From the NCBI GenBank assembly GCA_017311185.1, contig JAESUZ010005101.1, positions 682,001 to 746,000 of the forward strand: DNA of 64,000 nucleotides. The letters are read 5' to 3'. The translations under genes and the position numbers were made by a program. The DNA is from Proteles cristata cristata. Lineage: Eukaryota > Chordata > Mammalia > Carnivora > Hyaenidae. This document shows positions 50,962 through 62,503 of the stretch, one piece after another (the first letter of the stretch is position 1; every line of letters starts with the position of its first letter). The notes beneath the pieces are model-generated. The model was given only the letters and a program-made list of their open reading frames with translations, was not told the DNA's origin and ran no database searches.

Positions 50962-51639
50962 AAAAGCAACATAGTTCCAGATGTGTCCCATTTCCCTGAA
51001 TGTGCCCTCTAATTCCATAAAAATGTTATCTATATGACACACAATGAAAAGAAATGAATGCCTGTTCTGAAAAAGAACTTATGGCAAAATTTATTCTACT
51101 TTGAGTGGGAAGAAACCAGCTGAATCTCTCTACGCCATCGGGAATGTGAACTTCATTAATAATGCCAAGACACGGAAATATGAAGCATTAAGTATAAAAG
51201 AGGGACTTTCAATACAGTCAAAGGCGAAATGATAAATTCAATCCCCTCCTTCTATGGCTGAGTAGGTCTCATTTCCTCCTGTAATTTAGTCTACAAAATG
51301 GATATTAAAGTAATATCTTCTCCCCTTAGGCCTCACAGGATGCCACAGAGATGACTGAGGTGTTCTTGCAAGATATGAAATCAAATATAAATTCCAGGTG
51401 CTTACTTGAAATTCATTGCTTAGTTTGGCAACAGATATCACATCTCTCTACAAATTGCCATTTTCTGAGCCCATTTGATTTCCTGTGTTAACAGTGTATA
51501 GAATACCAGAATATTGCCTGTTTTTTGCTGAAATTCTCAGTACCTGCTCCAAGTCTAGCTGTGGTCCTAGGTGTGATTTTAATGACAGAGAGTTCCTCCT
51601 ATCATGGAATACTTCATAAGGTTTTTTGTGGGTTTGTTT

Positions 51640-51878
51640 TTTTATTTCTTTTTTTTAAATTTGTTTTAATGTTTCTTTATTTTTGAGAGCGAGAGAGAGA
51701 GAGAGACAGAGTGTGAGTGGGGAAGGGGCAGAGAGACAGGGAGACACAGAATCCTAAGCAGGCTCTAGGCTCTGAGCTGTCAGCACAGAGCCCGATGCGG
51801 GGCTGGAACCCACAGACTGTGAGATCACGACCTGAGCCGTAGTCTGACGCTTAACCGACTGAGTCACCCAGGCACCCT
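51640..51878 (-). mobile_element. CAN SINE
   Basis: The inverted SINE has a GAGA run and ends in GAGTCACCCAGGCACCC, followed by a (TTTG)n stretch that may be part of its target duplication. Confidence 0.94.
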
Positions 51879-52208
51879 TGTTTGTTTGTTTGTTTTTTTA
51901 AACACTTGATGTGAGTGATGTTCCTTTGTTTGGATAATGTCCCAAATGGTTATAAGGCAGGGGAAATGAAAAAATATTGCCTTCAGAATTCCTGGCCAGG
52001 GCCAGAAACAATTCATAAAAGTAACTGCTGTGGGTTAAAATTCAGCTCCTACCTACCTAGTAAAGCGGACTCAGGGTTCTAGATTAAAATTTAGAGACTT
52101 GACAAGCAGATGAATTGCATGGTTCTGCGATGAGTCCCGTTCTGGGATGAAACAGCTGTAAATAATATTTTGGAAGCAACTGGAAAAATGTCAGTATAGA
52201 TGAGGTTT

Positions 52209-52433
52209 AAAAAAAATTTTTTTTTAATGTTTTATTTATTTCTAGGAGAAAGAGGGACAGTGTGAACAGGGGAGGGTCAGAGAGAGAGGGAGTCACAGAC
52301 TCTGAAACAGGTTCCAGGCTCTGAGCCAGCAGTCAGCACAGAGCCCGACGCGGGGCTCGAACCCACGAACCGCGAGATCATGACCCAAGCGAAAGTCGGA
52401 CACTTAACCGACTAAGCCACCCAGGTGCCCCTG
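52209..52433 (-). mobile_element. CAN SINE, CTAG-tail subfamily
   Basis: The inverted copy has TTTATTTCTAGGAGAAAG and CCAGCAGTCAGCACAGAGCC. The perfect duplication GTATAGATGAGGTTT lies at 52194-52208 and 52434-52448. Confidence 0.97.
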
Positions 52434-52854
52434 GTATAGATGAGGTTTTAAAGGATGCTGGGGAATTAGTGTTATTTTTGTTAGGCGTGATAATGTTGTT
52501 ATGTGGGAATAGGTCTTTCTTTTGAAGAGATGTATTCAGAAATATCTAGTATAAAATGTCTTCATGCTATAATTTACCTTAAAATACTTTAGGGGGAAAA
52601 ACGTGCAGATGGAAAAACAAATAATGGACACAGGCTACTCATTTATTATCCTCCTTAACTTTATAGATGTTTACATTTTTTTTCTAATTCATCCCTACAT
52701 ACATTAACCACCCCACAAAGACCTCCAAATACATTGGAGCTGTATAAATTGCTGTAAGTGTAAGCATAAGAAAAAGTGAAATGATCATAAGCATTTCAGT
52801 GAGACAAAGTCAACACTATGGGAAAGAGGAAATGTACGAGTTACGCTAAAAACT

Positions 52855-52985
52855 CATGTCTGGCCTTGAGCAGCCATGTGAACTTGAACAAGTAACAGCC
52901 TCTTGAGGATTTGATTTGTTCATCTGTATGTAGAATGACAGGAATGGGCTAAATGATTCAAAGTTCCTACTTTCAAATCCAGAGC
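52855..52985 (+). mobile_element. MIR fragment
   Basis: GTGAACTTGAACAAGTAACA and GTTCATCTGTATGTAGAATG correspond to the central MIR core. It is heavily diverged. Confidence 0.6.
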
Positions 52986-53552
52986 CCTTCCATATCAGAT
53001 AAGCATCAATTATTCAACCATTTGACTGCGCTAAGGAGTACAGAGGACCGAAACACCAAATGAGTTCAAGATCTCATTAGGCCACTTTGTGGTTGTACCA
53101 CGTCAAGCATTGTGATCCTGTGTTTTATATGTCAATCTGATTGGGCCCAGGGTGCCCAGATATTTGGTTAAATGTTATTCCGGGTGTGCCCGTAAGGGTG
53201 TTTCTGGAAGAGATTTGCATCCAGGAGACTGAGTAAAAGAAAGTACCCTCGCCCCCTGCATGCGGCCTCATTCAGCCTGCTTCAAGCCCGAACGGAACAA
53301 GAGGCTGAGTGAGGGAGCAGCCACTCTCTTTGTCCGGCTCCAAGCTGAGACACTGGTTCTCTCCTGCCTTTGAACCTGGTCTGGACTGTAACTTCCACCA
53401 TCAGTTGTGCAGTTTTTCAGGCCTTTGGACTCAGACCAGGACTCTGCCATTCCTCTCCTGGGTCTCCAGGGCTCCAGATTTTTCAGCCTCTATGATCTCA
53501 TGGGCCAACTCTCTCGCTGAGCCCCGGGGCAGGTGTGGCTGTGTGTAGGCCC

Positions 53553-53785
53553 TTTTGGGTTTCTTTGTTTGTTTGTTTGTTTTATGTTTATTTATTTCTG
53601 AAAGAGAGAGAAACAGAGTGCAAGCAGGGGAGGGGCAGAGAGAGAGGGAGACACAGAACCTGAAGCAGGTTCAAGGTTCCGAGCTGTCAACACAGAGCCC
53701 AACCCAGGGCTCAAACTCACAAACTGTGAGATCATGACCTAGGCTTAAGTCAGACACTTAACTGACTGAGCCACCCATGCACCCC
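53553..53785 (-). mobile_element. CAN SINE inside LTR-like repeat
   Basis: The inverted SINE has a (GTTT)n start and ends in GCCACCCATGCACCCC. The duplication TGTGTAGGCCCTT at about 53540-53552 recurs with one change after it at 53786-53798. Confidence 0.95.
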
Positions 53786-53815
53786 TTGTGTAGGTCCTTT
53801 AAGAACCATCCCTCA

Positions 53816-53978
53816 GGGCACCTGGGTGGCTCAGTTGTTTAAGCCTCTGACTTAGGCTCAGGTCATGATCTCAGGGTTCATGGGTTTGAGCCCCACATCA
53901 GGCTTTCTGCCATCAGCACAGAGCCCACTTCAGAAACTCTCTCTCTCTCTCTTTCTCAAAAATAAACATTAAAAAAAG
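53816..53978 (+). mobile_element. CAN SINE
   Basis: This plus-strand SINE has a shortened body. The flanking CCATCCCTCAG / TCATCCCTCAG at about 53806 and 53981 is a probable duplication. It lies about 30 bp from the preceding inverted copy, forming a second inverted pair. Confidence 0.93.
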
Positions 53979-54568
53979 AGTCATCCCTCAGTTGGTCATA
54001 GCCTTGAGGGTCAAGGGCACAAGCCAGTCGGTCTTCAAAGCCAGATGTTGGGGGAGGGGGGGCTCATCTCTCAGGTGCCAGCCTTAAAATGCGGGATGCC
54101 CAATGTAGAGTATGAACCCTCCTTTCCTCAGAGAGAAGCTCTAGGTTTTCGTTCTCTCCAGAGGGTGGGTCATTTAACTGGTGGTTAGTTTGTGTCCTAG
54201 CCTCTCGTACCCACTTTGATGTGGTTTCCCTCTCATTTGCCCTATGTAAAGGGCTTGCTCTGCTCATTTTCAGGGTTTTTTTCCAGCGGAAATTGTTCCA
54301 TATATTTGTAGATCCTGTGTGTCCACGGGAGGAGTACCAGATATTCCTACATTGCCATCTTAAATCGGAACCCAGCCAATTCCTTGTAATAAATCTCTTT
54401 ATAGCCTACTGGTTGTGTTCCTCTGGAGAACCCTAAGGGAGGCACCTCACTGGAACTTTCTGAACCACTTCCTCTCCATCTTGTTTGTCTACCATCAGAG
54501 AGTCACTGTAAGACTACAATAATGGTGAGAAGACAGAAATTGTGAAGAGTAAGGTATCTTCTAAACTA

Positions 54569-54736
<168 letters not shown>

Positions 54737-55006
54737 CTAGATTGGCCAAGGAAAAAGAATCAATCCAGTTACATGGAATCAAAGGCATTTCAATGGGAAG
54801 TGTGCCAGGCTCAGTGAAAACACAGTAAATCACTTGCAAAAGGAACTGAGTGGGCTTTGGGGTTAGGGGTAAAGGAGAGCTCTGGCACTGTCTCTCCGGC
54901 CCAGTGTCTCCAATACCATTTGGGGCACCCACATCTGGCAGTCAACTAAGCTGTAAATTGGATTTGCCTCATTGATTTTTAGTAGTTTGAAACATCCACT
55001 TTTTTT

Positions 55007-55218
55007 TTTTTTAATGTTTTATTTATTTCTGAGAGAGGAAGAGAGACAGCGTGAGCAGGGGAGGGTCAGAGAGAGAGGGAGATACAGAATCCGAAACAGA
55101 CTCCAGGCTCTGAGCCGGCTGTCAGCACAGAGCCCGACATGGGGCTCGAACCCACGAACCGTGAGATCATGACCTGAGCCAAAGTCAGATGCTTAACCGA
55201 CTGAGCCACCCAGGCCCC
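55007..55218 (-). mobile_element. CAN SINE
   Basis: The inverted SINE runs from the T-run and AATGTTTTATTTATTTCTGA to GAGCCACCCAGGCCCC. The duplication AAACATCCACTTTTTT lies at about 54990-55005 and 55219-55235. It is about 270 bp upstream of exon 2. Confidence 0.96.
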
Positions 55219-55235
55219 AAAACATCCACTTTTTT

Positions 55236-55800
55236 AATATATATGTGTATATATATATACATATATATATATATAATTTATTGTCAAGTTGGCTGACATA
55301 CACTGTAAACAGCATGCTCTTGGTTTAGTGGGTAGATTCTCATGGTTCATTGCTAACATACAACACCCAGTGTTCATCCCAACAAGTGGGATCCCTCAAT
55401 GTCCATCACTCATTTCTCCCCTCCCTCACCCCCATTAACCCTCAGTTTGTTCTCCACATTCAAGAGTCTCTTACGGTTTGCCTTCCTCTCTGTTTAAAAC
55501 CATTTTTTCCCCTTCCCTTCCCCCATGGTCCTCCATTGAGCTTCTCAAGTTCCACATATGAGTATAAACATATGATATCTGTCTTTCTCTGACTGATTTA
55601 TCTCACTCAGCATAATACCCTCCAGTTCCTCCACATTCTTGCAAATGGCAGGATTTCATTCTTTCTCATTGCCACGTCGTGTTCTATTGTATATATAAAC
55701 CACGTCTTCTTTATCCGTTTGTCAGTTGATGGACATTTGGGCTCTTTCCCTAATTTGGCTATTGTTGATAGCATGGCTATAAACATTGGGGACCATGTGC
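55236..55800 (-). mobile_element. carnivore L1 3' end, sense to PGM5
   Basis: An AT run (55236-55276) is followed by the reverse complement of a carnivore L1 3' UTR: TTATTGTCAAGTTGGCTGAC, CACCCAGTGTTCATCCC and CTCACTCAGCATAATACCCT. This leads into inverted ORF2 sequence (GTCAGTTGATGGACATTTGG). It is the only clear L1 in the window lying on the gene's own strand. Confidence 0.92.
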
Positions 55801-56254
55801 CCCTCCACTTCTGATGACCAAAGGATTAGAATGAACCGCACAAGAGGTTTTTAGTTCGTTACTGGCTTAGAAACTCTGCACGTGAACATGCTAGAAATTA
55901 CAAGCAAAAAGAAATGGAGTGCTTCTCTGCTTCACCTCCTCCCTCTCTCTGCCTCAGCACAAGCTCGGACAGAAGAGGCCTGGCTTCATGTAGCCTTGTC
56001 AGCAGTTGTATTTAAATGCACTCAAAGCAACCATTCTTATAAACGCAAGAATTTTATTTCTGCCACTGACAGCTTGTGCTGGGGACACTGGAGAAACGAT
56101 CTGATCATGCGAGGCAGAGATCTGGAAGTCATCCATGGGTGTGGCCAGAGTCTTTCTGTAGCTACCAAACAATTTTAAAAAAGAAAGCCACAGAGCCCAT
56201 AGAGTATTGCTCGGTATGCTTTGTCTTAAAATAGAGACCAGTGCCATCCAATCC

Positions 56255-56430
56255 AGTGGTTCTCAAATGTTACAACAACTCAGAATCCCTGAGGAAGCCT
56301 TAAAATTACCAATATTCAGACCGCATCTCAGACTGATTAAACTGGCATATCTAGGAGTATGCCAGGGCTTCATAGTCTTTAAGGCTATACAGGTGATTTC
56401 AATGTTCAGTTGAACTTGGTGATCAAATTC
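56255..56430 (+). mobile_element. MER5A-like hAT MITE
   Basis: CCAGTGGTTCTCAAATGTTA begins the element, AGAATCCCTGAGGAAGCCTT and AGGTGATTTCAATGTTCAG follow. This matches the MER5/MER20 type of hAT-Charlie MITE, diverged and lacking a clean right terminus. Confidence 0.78.
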
Positions 56431-57063
56431 CCTTGTTACTCAAGGGACCAGCACCATGGGCACCACCCGTGTGCTTGGTAGCAATGCAAACCTCAAGGTC
56501 TACTCAAGACCCACAGAAGAAGAATCAGTACATAGTTAACAAGATCCTCTCCTCTCCTTCCAGCCCATTCATTTGTCCATTAAAGTTTGAGAAGTATTGC
56601 TGTAGCCCACAAGCCAAGGCAACCTCCAGCACCCAGCCCAGCACCAAAATTACCCCGACACTAACTCTGGCATTGCTAGAAGTACGTCACTGACCAAATA
56701 CAACAATGAGGGAAGATACAGAAAAAAATGTGCAAAGAACAAACACAAGAGCTCCAAGAACAAGGCAGTCCTGGGAAAATTCAGTATGGAAAGACCCACA
56801 AAATCCCCAAAGTACATACTTTCAAGTGGAGGAGACAGATCATAAACAAAAAAGCCAAAATAATAATATTTACTAGTCAGATATGGAGTAGGAAGGAAAT
56901 CAGCAGAGTTCTGTGATAAGAATAATGGGGTGTCAATTTCAATAATAACAATAAACATGACAAAAATAAGAGGGGGGGTGAGGGGGCCAATGGGTATTCC
57001 TAGAAGGGCTTTAAGCAGTGGGAGTGATGTGATACCATTTACATTTCAAAAGGTCACAGACTC

Positions 57064-57245
57064 AGGGGCGCCTGGGTGGCTCAATTGGTTAAGTGTCTGA
57101 CTCCTGATTTTGCACAGGTCATGACTATCTCACTGTCACGAGATGGAGCCCAGTGTTGGACCCCATGCTGAATGCAGAGCCTTCTTGGGATTAAATACAT
57201 AAATAAATAAATAAATAAACAAACAAACAAACAAACAAACATTTT
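57064..57245 (+). mobile_element. CAN SINE, short subtype
   Basis: The head is GGGGCGCCTGGGTGGCTCAA. The body lacks the long CT tract and it ends in (AAAT)n (AAAC)n. Confidence 0.93.
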
Positions 57246-57309
57246 TTTAAAAAGAAAGCTAAGATCACGGAATGAGCAGTCCAAAGGACCTTTTTAAAAA
57301 ACAAGTCAT

Positions 57310-57520
57310 GGGGCGCCTGGGTGGCTTAGTCAGTTAAGCGTCCAACTTTCACTCAGGTCATCATCTCGCGGTTCGTGGGTTCGAGCCCCGCGTCGGGCTC
57401 TGTGCTGACTGCCAGCTCAGAGCCTGGAGCCTATTTCGGAGTCTGTGACTCCCTCTCTCTCTGACCCTCCCCTGCTCACGCTGTCTCTCTCTTTCCTAGA
57501 AAAAAATAAAACATTAAAAA
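57310..57520 (+). mobile_element. CAN SINE, CTAG-tail subfamily
   Basis: This nearly consensus copy has CATCTCGCGGTTCGTGGGTT, GCTGACTGCCAGCTCAG and TTTCCTAGAAAAAAATAAAA. AT-rich flanks hide any duplication. Confidence 0.94.
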
Positions 57521-57537
57521 AAAATAGGAACTTCCTT

Positions 57538-57581
57538 TTAAAAATAAATAAATAAAAATAAAAATAAAAATAAAAAATAAG
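57538..57581. repeat. (AAAT)n / (AAAAAT)n simple repeat
   Basis: A-rich tetra- and hexanucleotide units follow the SINE tail by about 15 bp. Confidence 0.85.
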
Positions 57582-58489
57582 TCAGATCGTGCCAGCAAAC
57601 CATTTCAATGACTTTTGTGCCAACCGGAAGCACAGCCCAGGTCGTCATCATAATCTGTAAAGCTCTGCACTACCTGATGCCCCTCCACTCTCCCCCTCCT
57701 CTGCTCTCGCCACACTGGCTGGGTTACCATTCCTCAGACCCAGCAGGCATGATCAGAGCCTTTGTCTTTGCTTCATCCGCAGCTTAGAACACTCTTGCCC
57801 AGATATTCACATGCCTGCCTCCTTCTATCTTCTGGGTTCCTGTCCCAGGGCCAACTACTCAGAGACAGCTGTGTGAGGGGGTCATCTTGCAGTGGATCCA
57901 CCAATCCCTGTCAAACGTTTTCATGACAAAGCCCCCACCAGTATGCGACTGTGGCCTCATAAGAGTCCCCATGTGAAAACAACCTCTATAACTGTGAGCA
58001 AAATAAATATTCATGATCATTTTGGGCCGTAAGTGGTGTCCTAATTTCCTGCACAGCAATGAACAACCAATACAAGGGGCAGCGAGGGGATGAATCCACT
58101 CCCAGATTTTTACCTGCAATAACAATGGGTGATGGTGTCATTTATCAAGACGGGAAAACACAAGACAATAATTACACTCAAATTGTTATCCAGAGTCATA
58201 ATGAATTATGGTCCACATGCTCTTGTTAAAATGTATTTAGTCATTCAACTCATTGTATTGCATGTTACCGTGACACAAGTGACATCAAAGACCCTGCAGA
58301 TACAACAATCACTTCAGTTTAGTCACTGCCCTCAAGGAATAAGTCTGCAGATTCATGACTCTGAAAAATATCTGTAACCTTTGTTCATAAATTTCTGTCT
58401 CTCCCAGCTTTTAGGATTGCTCATTAAAGAAACAATCTTTAACGGAGGAAGAGGCATGTGTGTGCAGATCATTCCTACAGTGGTACTCA

Positions 58490-59250
58490 TTTGAAGTGAC
58501 ACAGTTAAAAACAATCTTTATAAACACGGAAAGATAAATAATGAAGGTCCTGTCAAATAAAGCGTGATGTACCAATGGATGGAATATTCCTCGGCCATTT
58601 TAAAGGATCATTACCAAGGTTGTGCAGCCGTGGAAGAGCTGGTTCGGAGTCCACAAAAAGTTATGATCCCCTTCCCTGGGACAGACTTGTCATTGAGGAG
58701 CACCCGCCCCCAGCCCCCAGCCCGGGGCTACATTTCCCAGACCACCCTTGCATCTAAGGTGGCCACACGACTCACTTCACAACAGGTGATAAACGACCGT
58801 GAGGATGAGAACAGAAGCAACGCATGGGCCTTCTGGGCTCAGGACGGTGAAAAACAGATCTACCTCCTATGCCTAGTTCTTCTTCTACAGACTCGGTGCC
58901 CGTGAGCACGGGGCTCCAGGAGATATGGAGCCACAAGACGGAAGCCAAGGAGTCTTTGCTCACCAGCAATAATCCACACCAGACTATGATGTGGGTGAGA
59001 AATCATTCTCTACTGTGTTTAAAGGCAAAAAATGGAATTGTTGTTAAAATGGCTTATTTGCTATAACAAATGATGTTTAATTAAATGGTATAGAAGGAAC
59101 ATAGACAATGCCTTCGTGCTAAATCAAAAAGGCAGAATACAAAATAACTGTGATGCTATTACAACAATGTAAAGTTCTATACGCTTTGTGACCAGAACTT
59201 GGAAAAAATACAGAAACAGATGTGTGCAATTTATTTGTCAAGTAGTCGAG
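58490..59250 (+). mobile_element. ancient L1 fragments, interrupted
   Basis: GCGTGATGTACCAATGGATG and GAATATTCCTCGGCCATTTT resemble old L1 ORF2. CTAAATCAAAAAGGCAGAAT and ACAAAATAACTGTGATGCTA resemble its 3' end. About 58640-58970 between them is unlike L1 and looks unique. Confidence 0.55.
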
Positions 59251-59889
59251 GTTATGGACCAACTTTTTATCTGAACTGAGTCTCAATGATTTCTTTTTTG
59301 AAAAGGTACTATATATTCAGTTTAAGAAGGTCAATGTGAGAAAAATATACTTGAATAAAAGTTCAACCTTTAACAGTCTGGTTATAAGTGATGAACAGAA
59401 GATTAAATTCTAGTTATCTGGAAATTTTACCCAGGCAGACCTGCTCATTACCCCACCAATACCAGAAGAATGGGGTAGTGCTGTACGCTGTATATAAATC
59501 TAGTCACGCGACATCTGAGGCATGATAAGGGCTGGCGAAGATACATGAGACTAAGTGATAGAGCTTCTAATGCTCACTAAAAAGTCACTTGAGCAGAGAA
59601 TGAATGGGTAGGATGACCTATTCTGTGAATACCAGTCAGCCTCTTTCTCCAGCCACTCCTGTCATTGACCAATGGGCTCAGGAACAAAGCAGCCACGGTG
59701 GCAGGAAGGGAGGTTATACATGGACTCAGCAACACGCATTTCCTCTCGCCAAAGCCAACGTGGCTATGGCCACCACTGAGCACCCCATCTGCCAGCGACA
59801 GAGACTGATGCTGCGCCCCTAATATGGCATAAATCCCAAGGCGATCAGCTAACCAGCTGGTTGATTACAGGTGGGCCACTTCCATAATG

Positions 59890-60180
59890 GAGGGGGAGGG
59901 GCTTCGTTCTTACTGACGGGGAGATACAGGAGAGAAGAAACATCCAGAGCAAGAGGCAGAAATCAGAATAAGGTGGCCGCAAGCCTAGGAATGCCAAAGA
60001 ATATGGGAGCCACCGCAAGCCAGAAGAGGCATGGAATGATTGTCCCTTAGAGCCCCCAGGGGGAGCACAGCCCTGCTGGATTTCACACATCTGGCCTCTA
60101 GAACTGTGACTGACTAAATTTCTGTTGTTGTAAGCCACCATGTTTATGGCAGTTAGTTACAGCAGCCCTGGGAAATTAAC
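59890..60180 (+). mobile_element. LTR-like fragment, plus orientation
   Basis: CCTCTAGAACTGTGACTGAC, TTTCTGTTGTTGTAAGCCAC and TTACAGCAGCCCTGGGAAAT resemble the 3' end of a MaLR-type LTR. Assignment is tentative. Confidence 0.55.
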
Positions 60181-60194
60181 ACAAAAATCTCCCA

Positions 60195-60510
60195 ACAAAC
60201 GCAAAATCTATATTCATTTCCGGAGGCTCTGATGTAGCAAATTGCCATAAACGTGGTGGCTTAAAAATGAGAGAAACTGAGTGTCTCATAGTTTTGGGGG
60301 CCAGAAGTCTCAACTCCAGCAGGGCTGCCTTCCTCTGACGGCTTCGGGAGGGAATCTGATCTGTGCCTTTTCCAGCTTCTGGTGGCCCTGCATTCCCGGG
60401 CTGGGGGCCGCATCGAGCCATCTCTGCCCTTCCTCTTCACCTCACCCTCTCCTCTGCCTGGCTGTTTCCTCCACTTCTGTCACCTCTGCCTCTACCAATC
60501 ATCCCAAGAC
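60195..60510 (-). mobile_element. LTR-like fragment, minus orientation
   Basis: TAGCAAATTGCCATAAACGT, GGTGGCTTAAAAATGAGAGA and CCAGAAGTCTCAACTCCAGC read like the reverse complement of a MaLR-type LTR 3' end, then degenerate. It meets the preceding fragment end to end. Confidence 0.6.
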
Positions 60511-62465
60511 AAATGCCAGTGGGGAAAATACTGTTTCAAGAGCTAGTAATTGATCAAAGAAATAGAGCCTTTGGAAGCCTTTGTTTAAAGAAAAGCACTC
60601 TCCTTCAAAGTTAAAAGATCGGGATGTGAGTCCTGCCTCTCTACCCAACTAGGGCAAGTCATGTCACTTTGAGGCTTCATGTCTGCAAAGCCGAGAGGGG
60701 GCAGGGTTGTGAAAAGTCGCTGCTGATGAGATTCCATAAAGAAAAAACCTTTTGTGAAGTGAAGCATGACACAAATGATGCTATAGCCTTCTCCAAATTC
60801 CATCCATTTCCTCCAATATTTCAGATTCATTTCTAGACAGACGGTTATCCCTTGAACTACCATTTCACTTTCTGAAAAAGTCCTAGAAATACTAACCCCC
60901 GCAACCCCCGCCAATGTAGCAGACTGTTGCCGAGCAAGAAGTCGGTCTACTTACCTAAGTAGCGTTGGTTTTGTTTACGGCATTGAGGCAGGAAGCAGCT
61001 GACTTTTATTCCTGAGGGAAACCCAGACGCAGCCCAGCGGGGGGCCCACGTCAAGGCATTCTGCTCCTCCCTCCTTGACCCTCCCAAGGGGCCCCTGGAC
61101 AAAGTGCCACTCCGTTTCCATATGGTCTGGCTTTGGCTGGAAGAAGGGGAACCGGGGTGGGCTTTCCTGCCACCGAGGAACACGCCCTTCTGCTCTCACT
61201 TGGAAAGAGAGGCAAAGAGGACCCTAGTGCATGGTCACGTACACCCGCGGCAGGTGGTACACACATAATGATCTCAGGATCCACAGGAAGCCACAGGAAC
61301 ACTGTCACGCAGGCATACGTGAAACACACACTTTCCCAGACACACAGACTGACACAGCTTGAGCTTGAACTTTCCAATCGGAAAGTTCCGACTTTCCGAT
61401 CTTAGGAAAGTGCGCGCAGAGCAGGGCTCACCGTGCAATTAGCCACAGTTCCCAGGTGCAGTCACTTAACCATCTCTCTGTGTCTGTTCTCCTAACGTGA
61501 TGTCGGCACCTCCCATCAGGTCCTAAACCTCACGTGGACTGTGACATTATTGCTGCACCCCTGAACGGGCATAGCGGGTGTCAAGGGAATCAGTGTGCCC
61601 CTCCACACGCCACAGACCAGTGTCCTGAGAAAGAGAGCTTTCCCATAAGGCTTTCTCCGTGCCCTGCCATTCCGTTACCCCAGACGCCGCATGCAGCTAA
61701 TTTTTAAAATCCTTTTCTTTCTTGTGGCTCCCTCTTTTCAGAACGCAAACAACCATTCTTCTAAATTAGGTTTCGCCATGAGTTCACAGTTTCTGATTAA
61801 CTCAAAGTCCTAGAGAGCGGTGGTGTGCGGCTGAAAGCCGCGGGCTAGGATCTCAGAGTCTAGGCAGAATTTTGACTCCTCAAATGTGTTTGCCCCAGGA
61901 ATGTAACACTAATGAGTGCGGGATGGTTTTCACGTGTGAGCTCCCTTAACTGTGCCTTCCCCCCGTGTGATTTCCTTTTAGCTTTAAGTAAGTCAATTTT
62001 TAAAAAGAGTCCCAAAGCGAGAAGAGAAAAAAGAAGCATGACGTCTCTCAGTACCCTCCACTCGCTGTGTCACATCCCTGCAACTCCCAGAGTGAATTAG
62101 AGAGTGAAAAGGGTAATAAACAGAAGCTTCCTTGATGGTTCACAGAGAGTGTTGTGCAGGACCACACAGCCACCACATGGAAAGCCACACACACATAGAT
62201 GCCTGTTTCCTGTCTTCTCGGTTAAACAAAAACCAAAACCCACGAGGAAAAGCCCGAAGCCAGGCTTTGTGCAGTGCTGTACACGAGGAAGGAGATGGCC
62301 AAGTGGAATTTCAAGAAATAGCAAACTCAAGACATGGCTGTGGTTATCCAAACATCAAGGGACTTCCCCCATTTGCACATGGATAATTATGTACTAATAG
62401 GCCTTGTTACGCGCAGACCAATGGGAACAACAGAGCCCATCCTCAGCTTCCCTTCCCCCTGGAAC
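60511..62465. other. GC-richer intronic block without SINE
   Basis: About 1.9 kb without a CAN SINE or L1 that I recognise. Parts are CpG-containing (around 60955-61120, 61405-61440, 61565-61700 and 61820-61850). It carries an unusual cluster of alternating heptamers at 61369-61411. No coding exon is recognisable and exon 1 of PGM5 is not here. Confidence 0.5.
61369..61411. repeat. alternating inverted heptamers, possible hairpin
   Basis: ACTTTCC and its reverse complement GGAAAGT occur alternately four times. The inner pair is a perfect 10 bp stem, ATCGGAAAGT (61377-61386) and ACTTTCCGAT (61391-61400), around a TCCG loop. Confidence 0.9.
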
Positions 62466-62468
62466 TCT

Positions 62469-62500
<32 letters not shown>
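62469..62500. repeat. (AC)n microsatellite
   Basis: About fifteen uninterrupted AC units follow CTGT. Confidence 0.97.

Positions 62501-62503
<3 letters not shown>

Larger units (their letters stand above)
53115..54440 (+). mobile_element. LTR-like repeat split by two SINEs
   Basis: The left part (53115-53550) has TGTCAATCTGATTGGGCCCA, GTGCCCAGATATTTGGTTAA, ATTCCGGGTGTGCCCG and repeated CTTTGGACTC-type units. The right end (about 54378-54440) has CCAATTCCTTGTAATAAATC and TCTCTGGAGAACCCTAA, as expected for the same family. AATAAATCTCTTT may be its polyadenylation region. Two SINEs and other sequence lie between. I take it to be a mammalian LTR-type element, family not named. Confidence 0.65.

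Noticed and set aside
60900..62465. PGM5 exon 1 and promoter in the GC-richer block
   Set aside because: I searched by eye on the minus strand for a frame ending near AAANG before a GT donor in phase 0 and found none. The CpG content is also lower than a typical promoter island.
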